Shown here in pieces: positions 52,472 to 60,358 of a DNA stretch of 64,000 nt (the first letter of the stretch is position 1; each line of letters starts with the position of its first letter). A program made the translations under genes and the position numbers. Origin of the DNA: UBA1351 sp965140555 (lineage in GTDB: Bacteria; Bacillota; Clostridia; Lachnospirales; Vallitaleaceae); NCBI GenBank assembly GCA_965140555.1, contig OZ223259.1, positions 2,480,001-2,544,000 of the forward strand, written 5' to 3'. Below the pieces are notes generated by a model. The model was not told the DNA's origin and made no database searches. It was given only the letters and a program-made list of their open reading frames with translations.

Positions 52472-53464
52472 ATGAAATTGAACCAAAAAAAATTAATCAA
52501 AAGAATAGGCCTTGTATTAATCATTATTATTGCAATTGTAGCCATCGTTCCCTTGTTTATTCCAATTGAAGGTGAAGTCGGTTTAAATGAACCAGGTGAA
52601 ATGGTAGAAGATGGAAGTGGTATTGTCACCATACCATTTGAAGGGACAGATGGCATAGATTTATTCTATGAGTATGAATTAAGTGATGATACTGAGAAGA
52701 ATTTTATATTATTACATGGATCCATGTATAACTCAAAAAGCTTTAGTGAAGTAATGGAATTTCTCTCAGGTTATGGAAATGTTTATGCCTATGATCAAAT
52801 CCCTTATGGCTATAGTGAAAAACTTCTTGAAGGAGACTGGTCAGGCGAGAATCCATATACGACAGACTCAGCTATAGAACAACTGATTTTATTCATGGAT
52901 GCCTTAGATGTAGAAGAGGCTACTCTTGTTGGTAGTTCTTTTGGAGGGGTTTTAGCTGCCGAAGCAGCTTTGGCATATGAAGACAGGGTGGAATCCCTCA
53001 TACTCATTGATCCTGCAATCTTAGTGAGTGAATCCCTACCTGCTTGGTTAGTTACACTGCCTCAAGTAGAACATCTAGGACCGGTACTTGCGGCCCGCCT
53101 TTCAGAAGGAGATCAGTTTTACGAGAGTACCTTTTACAACAAAGACTTATTAACAGACGAAAGATTGGCGTTTTCTAAACGAGAAACTCACATTAATAAT
53201 TGGAACCTAGCTATGTGGGAATATCTACAGGCTTGGTCTGTTACTCCAAGTGAAGTGGGGGACCAATTAAATCAGATTAATCAACCAGTTCTGGTAATCA
53301 GTGGCGAATATGATGAAATAGTACCTTTGTCAGATAGTGAGCAGATTGCAAGTGAAATACCAAATGCAATGTTAAAAGTTGTATCTGACTGTGGCCATAT
53401 GCCTCATGAAGAAAAACCACAGGCAGTTATTGAGATTTTAGAAGTTTGGTTTAACATCCAATAA
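52472..53464 (+). CDS. membrane-anchored alpha/beta hydrolase
   Basis: About 330 residues. An N-terminal membrane helix (about 10-30) leaves the catalytic domain outside. HGSMYNSKSF, nucleophile elbow GSSFGG, acid in GEYDEIVPL and His in CGHMPHEE complete the triad. Resembles MhpC-type hydrolases; substrate unknown. AAGGAG precedes ATG 52472. Predicted MerR regulon member with the SDR. Confidence 0.85.
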   Translation: MKLNQKKLIKRIGLVLIIIIAIVAIVPLFIPIEGEVGLNEPGEMVEDGSGIVTIPFEGTDGIDLFYEYELSDDTEKNFILLHGSMYNSKSFSEVMEFLSGYGNVYAYDQIPYGYSEKLLEGDWSGENPYTTDSAIEQLILFMDALDVEEATLVGSSFGGVLAAEAALAYEDRVESLILIDPAILVSESLPAWLVTLPQVEHLGPVLAARLSEGDQFYESTFYNKDLLTDERLAFSKRETHINNWNLAMWEYLQAWSVTPSEVGDQLNQINQPVLVISGEYDEIVPLSDSEQIASEIPNAMLKVVSDCGHMPHEEKPQAVIEILEVWFNIQ

Positions 53465-53471
53465 GTTGACT

Positions 53472-53503
53472 GAGACCTTAGGGCCCATGCTAAGGTCTCT
53501 TTA
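53472..53503 (+). terminator. terminator after the anchored hydrolase
   Basis: GAGACCTTAG (53472-53481) pairs exactly with CTAAGGTCTC (53490-53499), 8-base loop, TTTA tail. It is preceded by TTGACT, so the same words as the MerR promoters (TTGACT, GACCTTAGG) recur here. Confidence 0.8.
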
Positions 53504-53547
53504 TACGCTCATTTGAATTATACATGCATTTAATTCTTGTTGTTTAA

Positions 53548-54765
53548 TTAGTTATTTTTGAACGTAGAGTTCTTTGATACGCTTTTAGTACCTTTTATGT
53601 GGATATAAGCTGCAATTAATTGGCTAACAAGACCAATGATACATACTCCAATCCATCCGTAATGCTGAAAACAATAGGTTCCAAGGAAAGAACCTAGGGA
53701 CCCACCTAAAAAATAGGAGACCATATAGATAGAGGTAATTCGGCTACGTGCTTCATCACTTAGCTGATGTATTCTTGTCTGATTACTGACATTGCAGGAT
53801 TGGATTCCCAAATCAAGCAAGATGACGCCTATAATGAGTCCCGCAAGATGAAATCCCCAAATGCTAAATATCCCATAGGCGATGACAACAACGATTATAT
53901 TTATTCCGATGGTAAATCGAGCTCCCTTTTGATCGGAAAATTTACCTGCCAATCGAGAAAATAAGGCACCCACAATTCCAACTATTCCAAATAAGCCGGC
54001 TATATCCGTGCCCATATTATAGTGTGGGCTTTGGAGTAGAAAGGTAAGGGCGGTCCAAAAGGCACTAAATGCAAAATAAATCAAAGCCCCAATAATAGAC
54101 GATTCTCTTAATACGGGAAATTGTTTTAGTAGCGGAATCATTGATTTAAGAGATTCCCTATAGTTTATTTTGGAGTTACTATAGCTCTGAGGAAGTTTAG
54201 AGCGTAAAAGCAACCAAATTAATATCATGAAGAATGCGGCAAGAATATAGGTGATTTTCCATAGCATATATTTTCCAATAAGACCACTAATTACTCGAGC
54301 AAGAAGGATTCCGATTAACAATCCACTCATAATACTACCAATTACCTTTCCCCTTTCATTTGGATTTGCTAATTGAGCAGCAAATGGGATTAAAAGTTGT
54401 GGTATCACAGAGCAAAAACCTAATCCAAAAGATGCAATTAGCGCAACCGTAATAGTCGGTGACAAAAATAATAGGATTGAAAAAAAGGTTGAGCCTAGTA
54501 GCATTGTTAAAATGAGGCGTCGTTTTTCAAAAATATCTGCTAAGGGTAGAATGAGAAATAATCCGAAAGCATAGCCTACTTGGGTTAGTGTTGCCATAAG
54601 ACCGGAATACCCTTGCGTGATGTGGAAATAGCGTGCTATTTCTGCTAACAGCGGTTGTATATAATATATATTTGCTACGGTCAATCCACTTGCAATTGAC
54701 ATAATTAAAATGAGTGATTGACTTAGTGATTCTTTTTTTACAGTACCATGTTTACTTAATTCCAT
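53548..54765 (-). CDS. MFS transporter, DHA1 type
   Basis: 405 residues with about 12 membrane helices. The loop 2-3 motif is GYAFGLFLILPLADIFEKRR, and ANPNERGKVIG is typical of drug:H+ antiporters. Likely exports small toxic compounds; substrate unknown. GAGGCTAAC precedes ATG 54765. Divergent from the XRE regulator across a repeat-rich spacer, which suggests co-regulation. Confidence 0.88.
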   Translation of the reverse strand: MELSKHGTVKKESLSQSLILIMSIASGLTVANIYYIQPLLAEIARYFHITQGYSGLMATLTQVGYAFGLFLILPLADIFEKRRLILTMLLGSTFFSILLFLSPTITVALIASFGLGFCSVIPQLLIPFAAQLANPNERGKVIGSIMSGLLIGILLARVISGLIGKYMLWKITYILAAFFMILIWLLLRSKLPQSYSNSKINYRESLKSMIPLLKQFPVLRESSIIGALIYFAFSAFWTALTFLLQSPHYNMGTDIAGLFGIVGIVGALFSRLAGKFSDQKGARFTIGINIIVVVIAYGIFSIWGFHLAGLIIGVILLDLGIQSCNVSNQTRIHQLSDEARSRITSIYMVSYFLGGSLGSFLGTYCFQHYGWIGVCIIGLVSQLIAAYIHIKGTKSVSKNSTFKNN

Positions 54766-55107
54766 AAAGTTAGCCTCAATTCTTTTTATTATTTATTTTA
54801 TATGATGATTAGGTCGACAAATGCACATAGTTGACCTTTCATATACAATATATTGTTACGAATGCTTCTACGTAATCTATATATTGTATGTGATTTTAGG
54901 GAAACTTGCTTTTGTCGGGCTAATCATATGATGATTAGGTCGACATAAGCATATAGTTTTGATTCCTAATCGTTACATAAAATTTGATTTCAGTATATTT
55001 CATGATTTATACTATAACAAGTATGGTATTTATAGTAGTATAAATACTACTTGCTTAAGAAACAGCACCATCTATGTTGGTGTTTTACAAAAGGAGAGAC
55101 TAACTTA
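54766..55107. promoter_or_regulatory. repeat-rich divergent spacer between the MFS and XRE genes
   Basis: A 20-bp direct repeat ATATGATGATTAGGTCGACA occurs at 54800-54819 and 54926-54945. Around 54865 there is a large imperfect inverted repeat with arms up to about 60 bp (inner arms 54846-54860 and 54871-54886). TGTCGGGCTAATCAT (54913-54927) forms a dyad with the second copy. Next to the XRE start there is GTATTTATA/TATAAATAC (55026-55047). This is a probable operator cluster or a decayed palindromic element. Confidence 0.6.
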
Positions 55108-55938
55108 ATGAAAGAAAATATATCTCGATATAAAGAACTTGGAGATTTTCTAAAGACGCGGAGAGCAAAGATATCACCCTTGATGGTAGGCCTTCCGGAG
55201 GGTGGGCGACGAAGGACTCCAGGGCTTAGAAGAGAAGAAGTTGCCGCTCTTGCTGGAATAGGTATTACATGGTATACATGGCTAGAACAAGGGAGGCAAA
55301 TACAGGTGTCGGCACAGGTGCTTGAAAGTTTAGCGCGTGTTTTAATGCTAAATGATGAGGAAACACACCACTTATATATTCTTGCAAATCAGACACCGTC
55401 TAAAGGTATTCCGTCACATCATCAAAAGATTAGTCCTATGTTACAACGTGTATTAGATAATTTTTCATACTCCCCGGCTACAATTCTTGACAGTCGTTGG
55501 AATATAATTGCTTGGAATAAAGCAGCTAAAGTTTCTTTAATGGATTTTGATAATGTGAGTATTGAAAATAGAAATATTATATGGCTTACGTTTACTGATC
55601 CGAATTATATGAAAATTTATGAGAATTGGGAATTACATGCACAAGAACAAATAGCACTTTTTCGAGGAGAATGTAGCAAATTTATCGATGATCCATGGAT
55701 AACTCAATTTGTTCAAACATTAAAAAGGGAAAGCAAAGAATTTGATAGATGGTGGTCGATGCATGATGTTAAGACCGAAAAAGAGTACTATAAAATTCTG
55801 AACCATCCCATAGTAGGAAAATTAACCTTTGAACATACTTGTTTTTTTGTTGCAGACAATATGAATTTGAAACTATTCATTAACAGTCCGGTAGCGGATA
55901 CAGAAATTAAAATGAAAAAACTAATCGATTCTTTATAG
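55108..55938 (+). CDS. XRE-family regulator with MmyB-like ligand domain
   Basis: About 276 residues. The N-terminal HTH (about 5-75) has the group's signature GGRRRTPGLRREEVAALAGIGITWYTWLEQG. The C-terminal MmyB-like PAS-type ligand-binding domain (about 100-275) has DSRWNIIAWN. Members usually control an adjacent efflux or reductase gene; here the MFS gene is divergent. ATG 55108 follows AAAGGAGAG at a somewhat long distance. Confidence 0.9.
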   Translation: MKENISRYKELGDFLKTRRAKISPLMVGLPEGGRRRTPGLRREEVAALAGIGITWYTWLEQGRQIQVSAQVLESLARVLMLNDEETHHLYILANQTPSKGIPSHHQKISPMLQRVLDNFSYSPATILDSRWNIIAWNKAAKVSLMDFDNVSIENRNIIWLTFTDPNYMKIYENWELHAQEQIALFRGECSKFIDDPWITQFVQTLKRESKEFDRWWSMHDVKTEKEYYKILNHPIVGKLTFEHTCFFVADNMNLKLFINSPVADTEIKMKKLIDSL

Positions 55939-56070
55939 GAGTATGTACAGACGTTCTTTTTATTTGATGCCATGCATCGCCTCATTCCAGCGCCTTGCTT
56001 ATCAAAAATATTCTGCATAATTTGATCAACTATGAACATGCCAGCACACTAGTGTACTGGCATGTTCATA
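55939..56070 (-). repeat. MITE-like element, copy B, decayed, plus an extra end
   Basis: On the minus strand it aligns with the element at 37838. Shared stretches are AGTGTGCTGGCATGTTCATA (56031-56050), then GCAAGGCGCTGGAATGAGGC and GATGC around 55976-55998. About 35 bp of the interior is missing and the far end (55939-55958) is degenerate. A second end, AGTGTACTGGCATGTTCATA (56051-56070), abuts it head to head, giving a long palindrome. It begins right at the XRE stop codon. Confidence 0.7.
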
Positions 56071-56123
56071 AAATAGGTGGTTGGTTCTTTAGCATGTTGC
56101 AATATTCAAGCTATTGGGTAGTT

Positions 56124-57074
56124 TCAATCAGCAAATGGAGCGCCGAGTTCGAGGACAATATCCTCGCAGGAATCAATGTGTTTGATAAGACTGGCTACAT
56201 TACTTAGTGTATTCACTCCGGCATCAAGATCACCCTTCAGGATTCCATGATAAAAGCTTCCGGAGGAAGGATTTAAGTCACCGTTATTGTTTGCAAGCAA
56301 TGCATCTCTACCGATTTTATGAGGTGTTGTTCGCCATTTTGTGAATCCGTTGAACTGAGTGAATACAATATAATCATCCGGATGTGTTGTCAATATATCT
56401 TCTTTTGCACGCTCAGAAGCACGACATTCTTTGGAAAGAATAAAGCGTGTACCTGCATAAACGCCTTCAGCGCCAACAACTTCGGCTGATTTAGCCATCT
56501 TTTGGTTTACAATACCACCAGCAGATAGAACCGGAATGTTAACGGCATCAGATAAAAGAGCGGTTGCAGCAGTGGTTCCGGTTGATAAATGAGGCATACT
56601 ACCTCCTTCATCACATCCTGTAGCAACGAGAATATCAACGCCTATTTTTTCGAGCTCGATTGCTCCACGTACTGTCGGATTTAATTCGCGGAATATAATA
56701 ATAAATCCTTCACTTTTCCATTGTTTTATTTCGTTGACATCAATATTACCGGCAACAACGAGTATGTTAACACCTTCTTCTTTCATCATCTCTACGATGG
56801 CAGCACTAAAACCCTTCGGATCAAGTTCTTTAGGAAATACATTTACCCCGAAAGGTTTATTTGTGAGTTGACGTGTTTTATGAATAGCTGCTCTCATTGC
56901 GGACACAGTATTATCAACACCATCTATAATCTCATCAACACCGGCACTTGTTCCAAGTGTACCAAGGCCTCCGGCATTTGATACGGCAGCAGTCATTTCT
57001 GGTGAAGTAATCCAAGCCATAGGTCCTTGGATTACCGGGTACTTAATGTTTAATAGGTTACATACACGATTCAT
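56124..57074 (-). CDS. nitronate monooxygenase-family flavoprotein
   Basis: 316 residues, FMN TIM barrel: YPVIQGPMAWIT at the start, SNAGGLGTLG, GCDEGGSMPH with the conserved region after the central strand, and LSAGGI. The family includes nitronate monooxygenases and FabK-type enoyl-ACP reductases; without fab genes nearby the former is favoured but not certain. Divergent from the HxlR gene. AAAGGAACATTAAA precedes its start. Confidence 0.85.
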   Translation of the reverse strand: MNRVCNLLNIKYPVIQGPMAWITSPEMTAAVSNAGGLGTLGTSAGVDEIIDGVDNTVSAMRAAIHKTRQLTNKPFGVNVFPKELDPKGFSAAIVEMMKEEGVNILVVAGNIDVNEIKQWKSEGFIIIFRELNPTVRGAIELEKIGVDILVATGCDEGGSMPHLSTGTTAATALLSDAVNIPVLSAGGIVNQKMAKSAEVVGAEGVYAGTRFILSKECRASERAKEDILTTHPDDYIVFTQFNGFTKWRTTPHKIGRDALLANNNGDLNPSSGSFYHGILKGDLDAGVNTLSNVASLIKHIDSCEDIVLELGAPFAD

Positions 57075-57237
57075 TTTAATGTTCCTTTCTTTAACTTCCT
57101 GAAGTGTGTCGACTGGAATTGTGTTTTGTCAATAATTTTGATATAGTTAGTTTAAGCTAAATATCAAAAGATTCAAGTACTGTATTTTTTAATAGATACT
57201 ATACAAAAAGCTACTATTATGAAAGGAACAGGGTTTA

Positions 57238-57576
57238 TTGGACGAGACTAAAGAAAAACAAATTAATTGCACCTACGACTCATCTTGTGGAATGAGAAAA
57301 ATTCAAAAGATTTTTACAGGTAAATGGAAAATTCTAATTCTATGGTTGCTTAACGGAAATACCATGCGATTTGGTGAATTAAATAGAGCGATAGACGAAA
57401 TTACGCAATCGGCACTCACTAAGCAATTACGTGAATTAGAAAAAGATGGCTTGATTCAACGGTATGTATATCGTGAAGTTCCACCAAGAGTTGAATATTC
57501 ACTTACAGAAACAGGAAACAAATTTGTTCCGCTACTGGAACAAATCAATATATGGAGTTTAGAGAATTTAGAATAA
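57238..57576 (+). CDS. HxlR-family transcriptional regulator
   Basis: 112 residues, single winged helix: TGKWKILILWLLNGNTMRFGEL, ALTKQLRELEKDGLI, PPRVEYSLTETG. The Cys residues at positions 11 and 17 are in the usual place for redox or aldehyde sensing in this family. The start is TTG 57238 after AAAGGAACAGGG. Divergent from the nitronate monooxygenase gene, its probable target. Confidence 0.9.
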   Translation: MDETKEKQINCTYDSSCGMRKIQKIFTGKWKILILWLLNGNTMRFGELNRAIDEITQSALTKQLRELEKDGLIQRYVYREVPPRVEYSLTETGNKFVPLLEQINIWSLENLE

Positions 57577-57588
57577 AGGAGAAAACCT

Positions 57589-57840
57589 ATGATTGAATAT
57601 AAATATGACACGCAATTACTTATTGAAGGCACGAATTTGGATGAGGATACCATCAATGATTACTTTTGTAATCAGTTTGCGGGAGATTGTTTGCTTGTGG
57701 TAGGAGATGAAGAGTTAATCAAGATCCACTATCATACCAACGAACCGTGGAAGGTACTCGAATATTGTTCCTCTCTTGGAGAAATACATGATATTGTTAT
57801 CGAAGATATGGATAGACAATCAAGAGGGTTACAAGGTTAA
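57589..57840 (+). CDS. stand-alone FakA C-terminal-like domain protein
   Basis: 83 residues. YDTQLLIEGTNLDEDTIN, GDCLLVVGDEELIKIHYHTNEP and VLEYCSSLGEIHDIVIEDM closely follow the C-terminal domain of FakA/YloV (fatty-acid kinase, DAK-like). It appears here without the kinase and ligand domains, and starts cleanly after AAAGGAG, so it is not an obvious fragment. Function unknown. It lies 12 bp after the HxlR gene and is probably co-transcribed. Confidence 0.75.
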   Translation: MIEYKYDTQLLIEGTNLDEDTINDYFCNQFAGDCLLVVGDEELIKIHYHTNEPWKVLEYCSSLGEIHDIVIEDMDRQSRGLQG

Positions 57841-57862
57841 TACGATATAACAGGAAGCTGTA

Positions 57863-57899
57863 AATAGGGATATTTCCTAACAATGGAAATATCCCTATT
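57863..57899. terminator. perfect 15-bp hairpin after the FakA-C-like gene
   Basis: AATAGGGATATTTCC and its exact complement, loop TAACAAT. No T run follows, so its role as terminator is likely but unproven. Confidence 0.6.
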
Positions 57900-58032
57900 C
57901 TTCGCATAAGACAGAATATAGGAGAATGGTGAGGATTATGTGCAGATAGGTGGCTATTTTATCGTCATTAAATAGCTGGTTTTCTGTCATGAGCCTGTCA
58001 TCAAATTGTAAAGTTTCCCGTGACCTTTTGGG

Positions 58033-58060
58033 TTGTATAACCCATCAAATATGATATAAT
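58033..58060 (+). promoter_or_regulatory. putative promoter of the membrane protein-cdaA-cdaR operon
   Basis: TTGTAT (58033-58038), 16-bp spacer, TATAAT (58055-58060), about 40 bp before the first start. The -35 lies within a small GGGTT/AACCC hairpin. Confidence 0.5.
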
Positions 58061-58098
58061 GGTAATGATGTACAAGTCTAAGAAATGGGGTGACCCTT

Positions 58099-58491
58099 GT
58101 GATTAACGAAGAAAAAATCAAAATCATGACAAAACTAGCTTCTTACGAAGAACACTTAGGGAAGCAAGATTTTGAGGTTATAAAACGAATGAAATCAGAC
58201 TATGTTTCAAGTAAGAGTTTTACAACCTGTATTTTTGTAACCATTGCATTATTGATTGTTTTTGCAGCGGATTTCGGAACAAAATTTATTGATAACATGG
58301 CAACCTTTACTTCCGATTTTGATTTGGTAAGTGAAGGCTTTAATTATCTGGCAATTTGGATATTTGTCATGGTTGTCTATTCCTTTATCAGCGGGCGAGC
58401 GTATCGTCGAGAATATGACGTGGCAAAGCAACGCGTGAAGGTATATGAACAACAACTGAACGAGCTTGAGAAATTTTCAAGAAACAAATAA
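58099..58491 (+). CDS. unrecognised small membrane protein upstream of cdaA
   Basis: About 130 residues. A cytoplasmic helix (about 1-40), two membrane helices (about 45-65 and 85-105) and a basic C-terminal coiled-coil-like helix. No family recognised. GTG 58099 is chosen with GGGGTG just upstream. It is followed 15 bp later by the next membrane protein gene, so it is likely part of the cdaA operon. Confidence 0.65.
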   Translation: MINEEKIKIMTKLASYEEHLGKQDFEVIKRMKSDYVSSKSFTTCIFVTIALLIVFAADFGTKFIDNMATFTSDFDLVSEGFNYLAIWIFVMVVYSFISGRAYRREYDVAKQRVKVYEQQLNELEKFSRNK

Positions 58492-58505
58492 TTTGGAGGA
58501 CAATT

Positions 58506-59444
58506 ATGACACAATTATTAGAGATAAAAGCGATTATTATGGGCTTATATAGACGATTTGATATGTTTATTAACCCGGTGGCAAAATTTATCATTTCATT
58601 GATCATATTGATTCGCTTGAATACCTTTTTGGCAGCATCGCCTATATTTGCTAAGTTAACGGTGAATTTTGCTTTGGCAGCATTAGCGGCATTCTTGCCG
58701 GGGAGTTGGTTTCTGCTTTTATTATTGTTTATTGTATCGGCACACTTATTTGTATTGTCGATGGAAGCGACGCTTATTGTAACTTTGATTATGTTAGTGG
58801 CTTACTTCTTGTTTGCCCGTTTGCAACCAAAGTATGCATACTTGATTATGCTAGTGCCACTCTTTTACGGGCTTAAATTAGTATATATTCTGCCTTTATT
58901 TGCGGGCTTATTTTTAACACCCGGAGCACTTATTCCTATTGCCCTTGGTGTAGGTATCTACAGTTTTGCCGGCTATTTGCCGCAACTACTGGATATGCAA
59001 TCAGCGGATGCAAGTTTGTTTGAATCCCCTACAATTATGATTGATATGTATAAGTATATTATGAATTCGATACTACATGATAAGGATATGATTCTTACTA
59101 TCGTTGTTTTTTCAGCCGTAATTCTTGTTATGTATTTTGTGAAGAAAATTGAATTGGATTATATTTGGTATATTACCATTGGTATTGGTGCTTTGGCGAT
59201 GATTGTCTTCTTTATCGTCGGTTCTATTGTTCTGAACACTCAGAATATTGGTATTGTAGGCCCTATATTTGGAACGGTTGTAGCAGCCTTATTGGTAGCA
59301 GCGATGCAGTTTTTCCGATTTAACTTGGACTATCGTCGTGCTGAAAAGCTACAATTTGAAGATGATGAATACTACTATTACGTTCGTACGATACCTAAAG
59401 TTTCAGCAGTGAAGACACAAAAGGAAATTGTTAAAATCAAATAA
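58506..59444 (+). CDS. unrecognised multi-pass membrane protein upstream of cdaA
   Basis: 312 residues with eight to ten membrane helices and a charged C-terminal tail (about 275-312; FEDDEYYYYVRT). No ATPase or known transporter motif. TTGGAGGAC precedes ATG 58506. It lies 30 bp before cdaA, suggesting a function linked to c-di-AMP or envelope control; that is inference from position. Confidence 0.7.
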   Translation: MTQLLEIKAIIMGLYRRFDMFINPVAKFIISLIILIRLNTFLAASPIFAKLTVNFALAALAAFLPGSWFLLLLLFIVSAHLFVLSMEATLIVTLIMLVAYFLFARLQPKYAYLIMLVPLFYGLKLVYILPLFAGLFLTPGALIPIALGVGIYSFAGYLPQLLDMQSADASLFESPTIMIDMYKYIMNSILHDKDMILTIVVFSAVILVMYFVKKIELDYIWYITIGIGALAMIVFFIVGSIVLNTQNIGIVGPIFGTVVAALLVAAMQFFRFNLDYRRAEKLQFEDDEYYYYVRTIPKVSAVKTQKEIVKIK

Positions 59445-59473
59445 AACAACTTATGGATAGAAGAGGTGGCGTC

Positions 59474-60358
59474 ATGACGTCGATTCGGGAATTATATGAT
59501 TGGTTAGGTGGTGTCCTATACCAGTTACCAAAAATTACATTTAAAGATATTTTTGAAATGGTATTAATCGCTTTTGTCATCTACCAACTTGTAGTGTGGA
59601 TTCGTGGAACGCGTGCATGGATGCTGTTTAAAGGTATTATTGTTCTGGGCTTTATTTCCGGATTTGCCATGATTTTCGAACTCAATACGATTTTATGGAT
59701 TTTCAGTAAGACGTTGAATGTTGGAATTATTGCGGTCATTATCGTCTTTCAGCCGGAATTGCGTCGTGCATTAGAACAGCTAGGTCGAAGAAATATACTC
59801 AATACTTTAGTGTTTCTTGATGATAGTAGGGATGACGATAGTAAGTTGGATGAATCTACAATCAATGAAATTGTTAAAGCTGTTTATGAAATGGCGAAAG
59901 CTAAAACCGGTGCATTAATTGTTATTGAACAAGATGAGCGATTGGATGAATATGAGAAAACCGGTATAGAAATCGGGGCTATCGTATCCAGACAAATTCT
60001 TATTAATATCTTCGAACACAATACGCCATTACATGATGGCGCCATCATTATTCGAGATAATAAGATCGTAGCGGCAACCTGCTATTTGCCTTTATCGGAT
60101 AATATGACACTGAGTAAAGAATTGGGAACCCGCCATCGAGCCGGAGTCGGTATAGCAGAAGTATCCGATGCGATTGTTATTATTGTATCTGAGGAAAACG
60201 GTAAAGTATCTGTTGCCCTTGGAGGTAATCTTGTTCGTGGTGTGGAATCTGAATATTTGAAAAATAAATTGCTGAATCTATTCACCGGTAATAATGAAAC
60301 ACGACGATTCCGACTATGGAAGGGGTGGCGTAAAGTTGATCGAGAAGATAACGAATAA
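59474..60358 (+). CDS. cdaA: diadenylate cyclase CdaA
   Basis: About 294 residues. Three N-terminal membrane helices (about 25-45, 50-70, 80-93) precede the DisA_N catalytic domain with DGA (188-190) and RHR (220-222). It makes cyclic di-AMP from two ATP at the membrane; c-di-AMP controls K+ and osmolyte balance and wall integrity. The start is ATG 59474 with GAGGTGG upstream, rather than ATG 59453. The cdaA-cdaR-glmM order is the conserved Firmicute module. Confidence 0.96.
   Translation: MTSIRELYDWLGGVLYQLPKITFKDIFEMVLIAFVIYQLVVWIRGTRAWMLFKGIIVLGFISGFAMIFELNTILWIFSKTLNVGIIAVIIVFQPELRRALEQLGRRNILNTLVFLDDSRDDDSKLDESTINEIVKAVYEMAKAKTGALIVIEQDERLDEYEKTGIEIGAIVSRQILINIFEHNTPLHDGAIIIRDNKIVAATCYLPLSDNMTLSKELGTRHRAGVGIAEVSDAIVIIVSEENGKVSVALGGNLVRGVESEYLKNKLLNLFTGNNETRRFRLWKGWRKVDREDNE

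Noticed and set aside
53472..53503. Third MerR promoter (TTGACT plus GACCTTAGG)
   Set aside because: No -10 hexamer at 19 bp; the sequence forms a good terminator hairpin. Kept only as an observation in the MerR finding.
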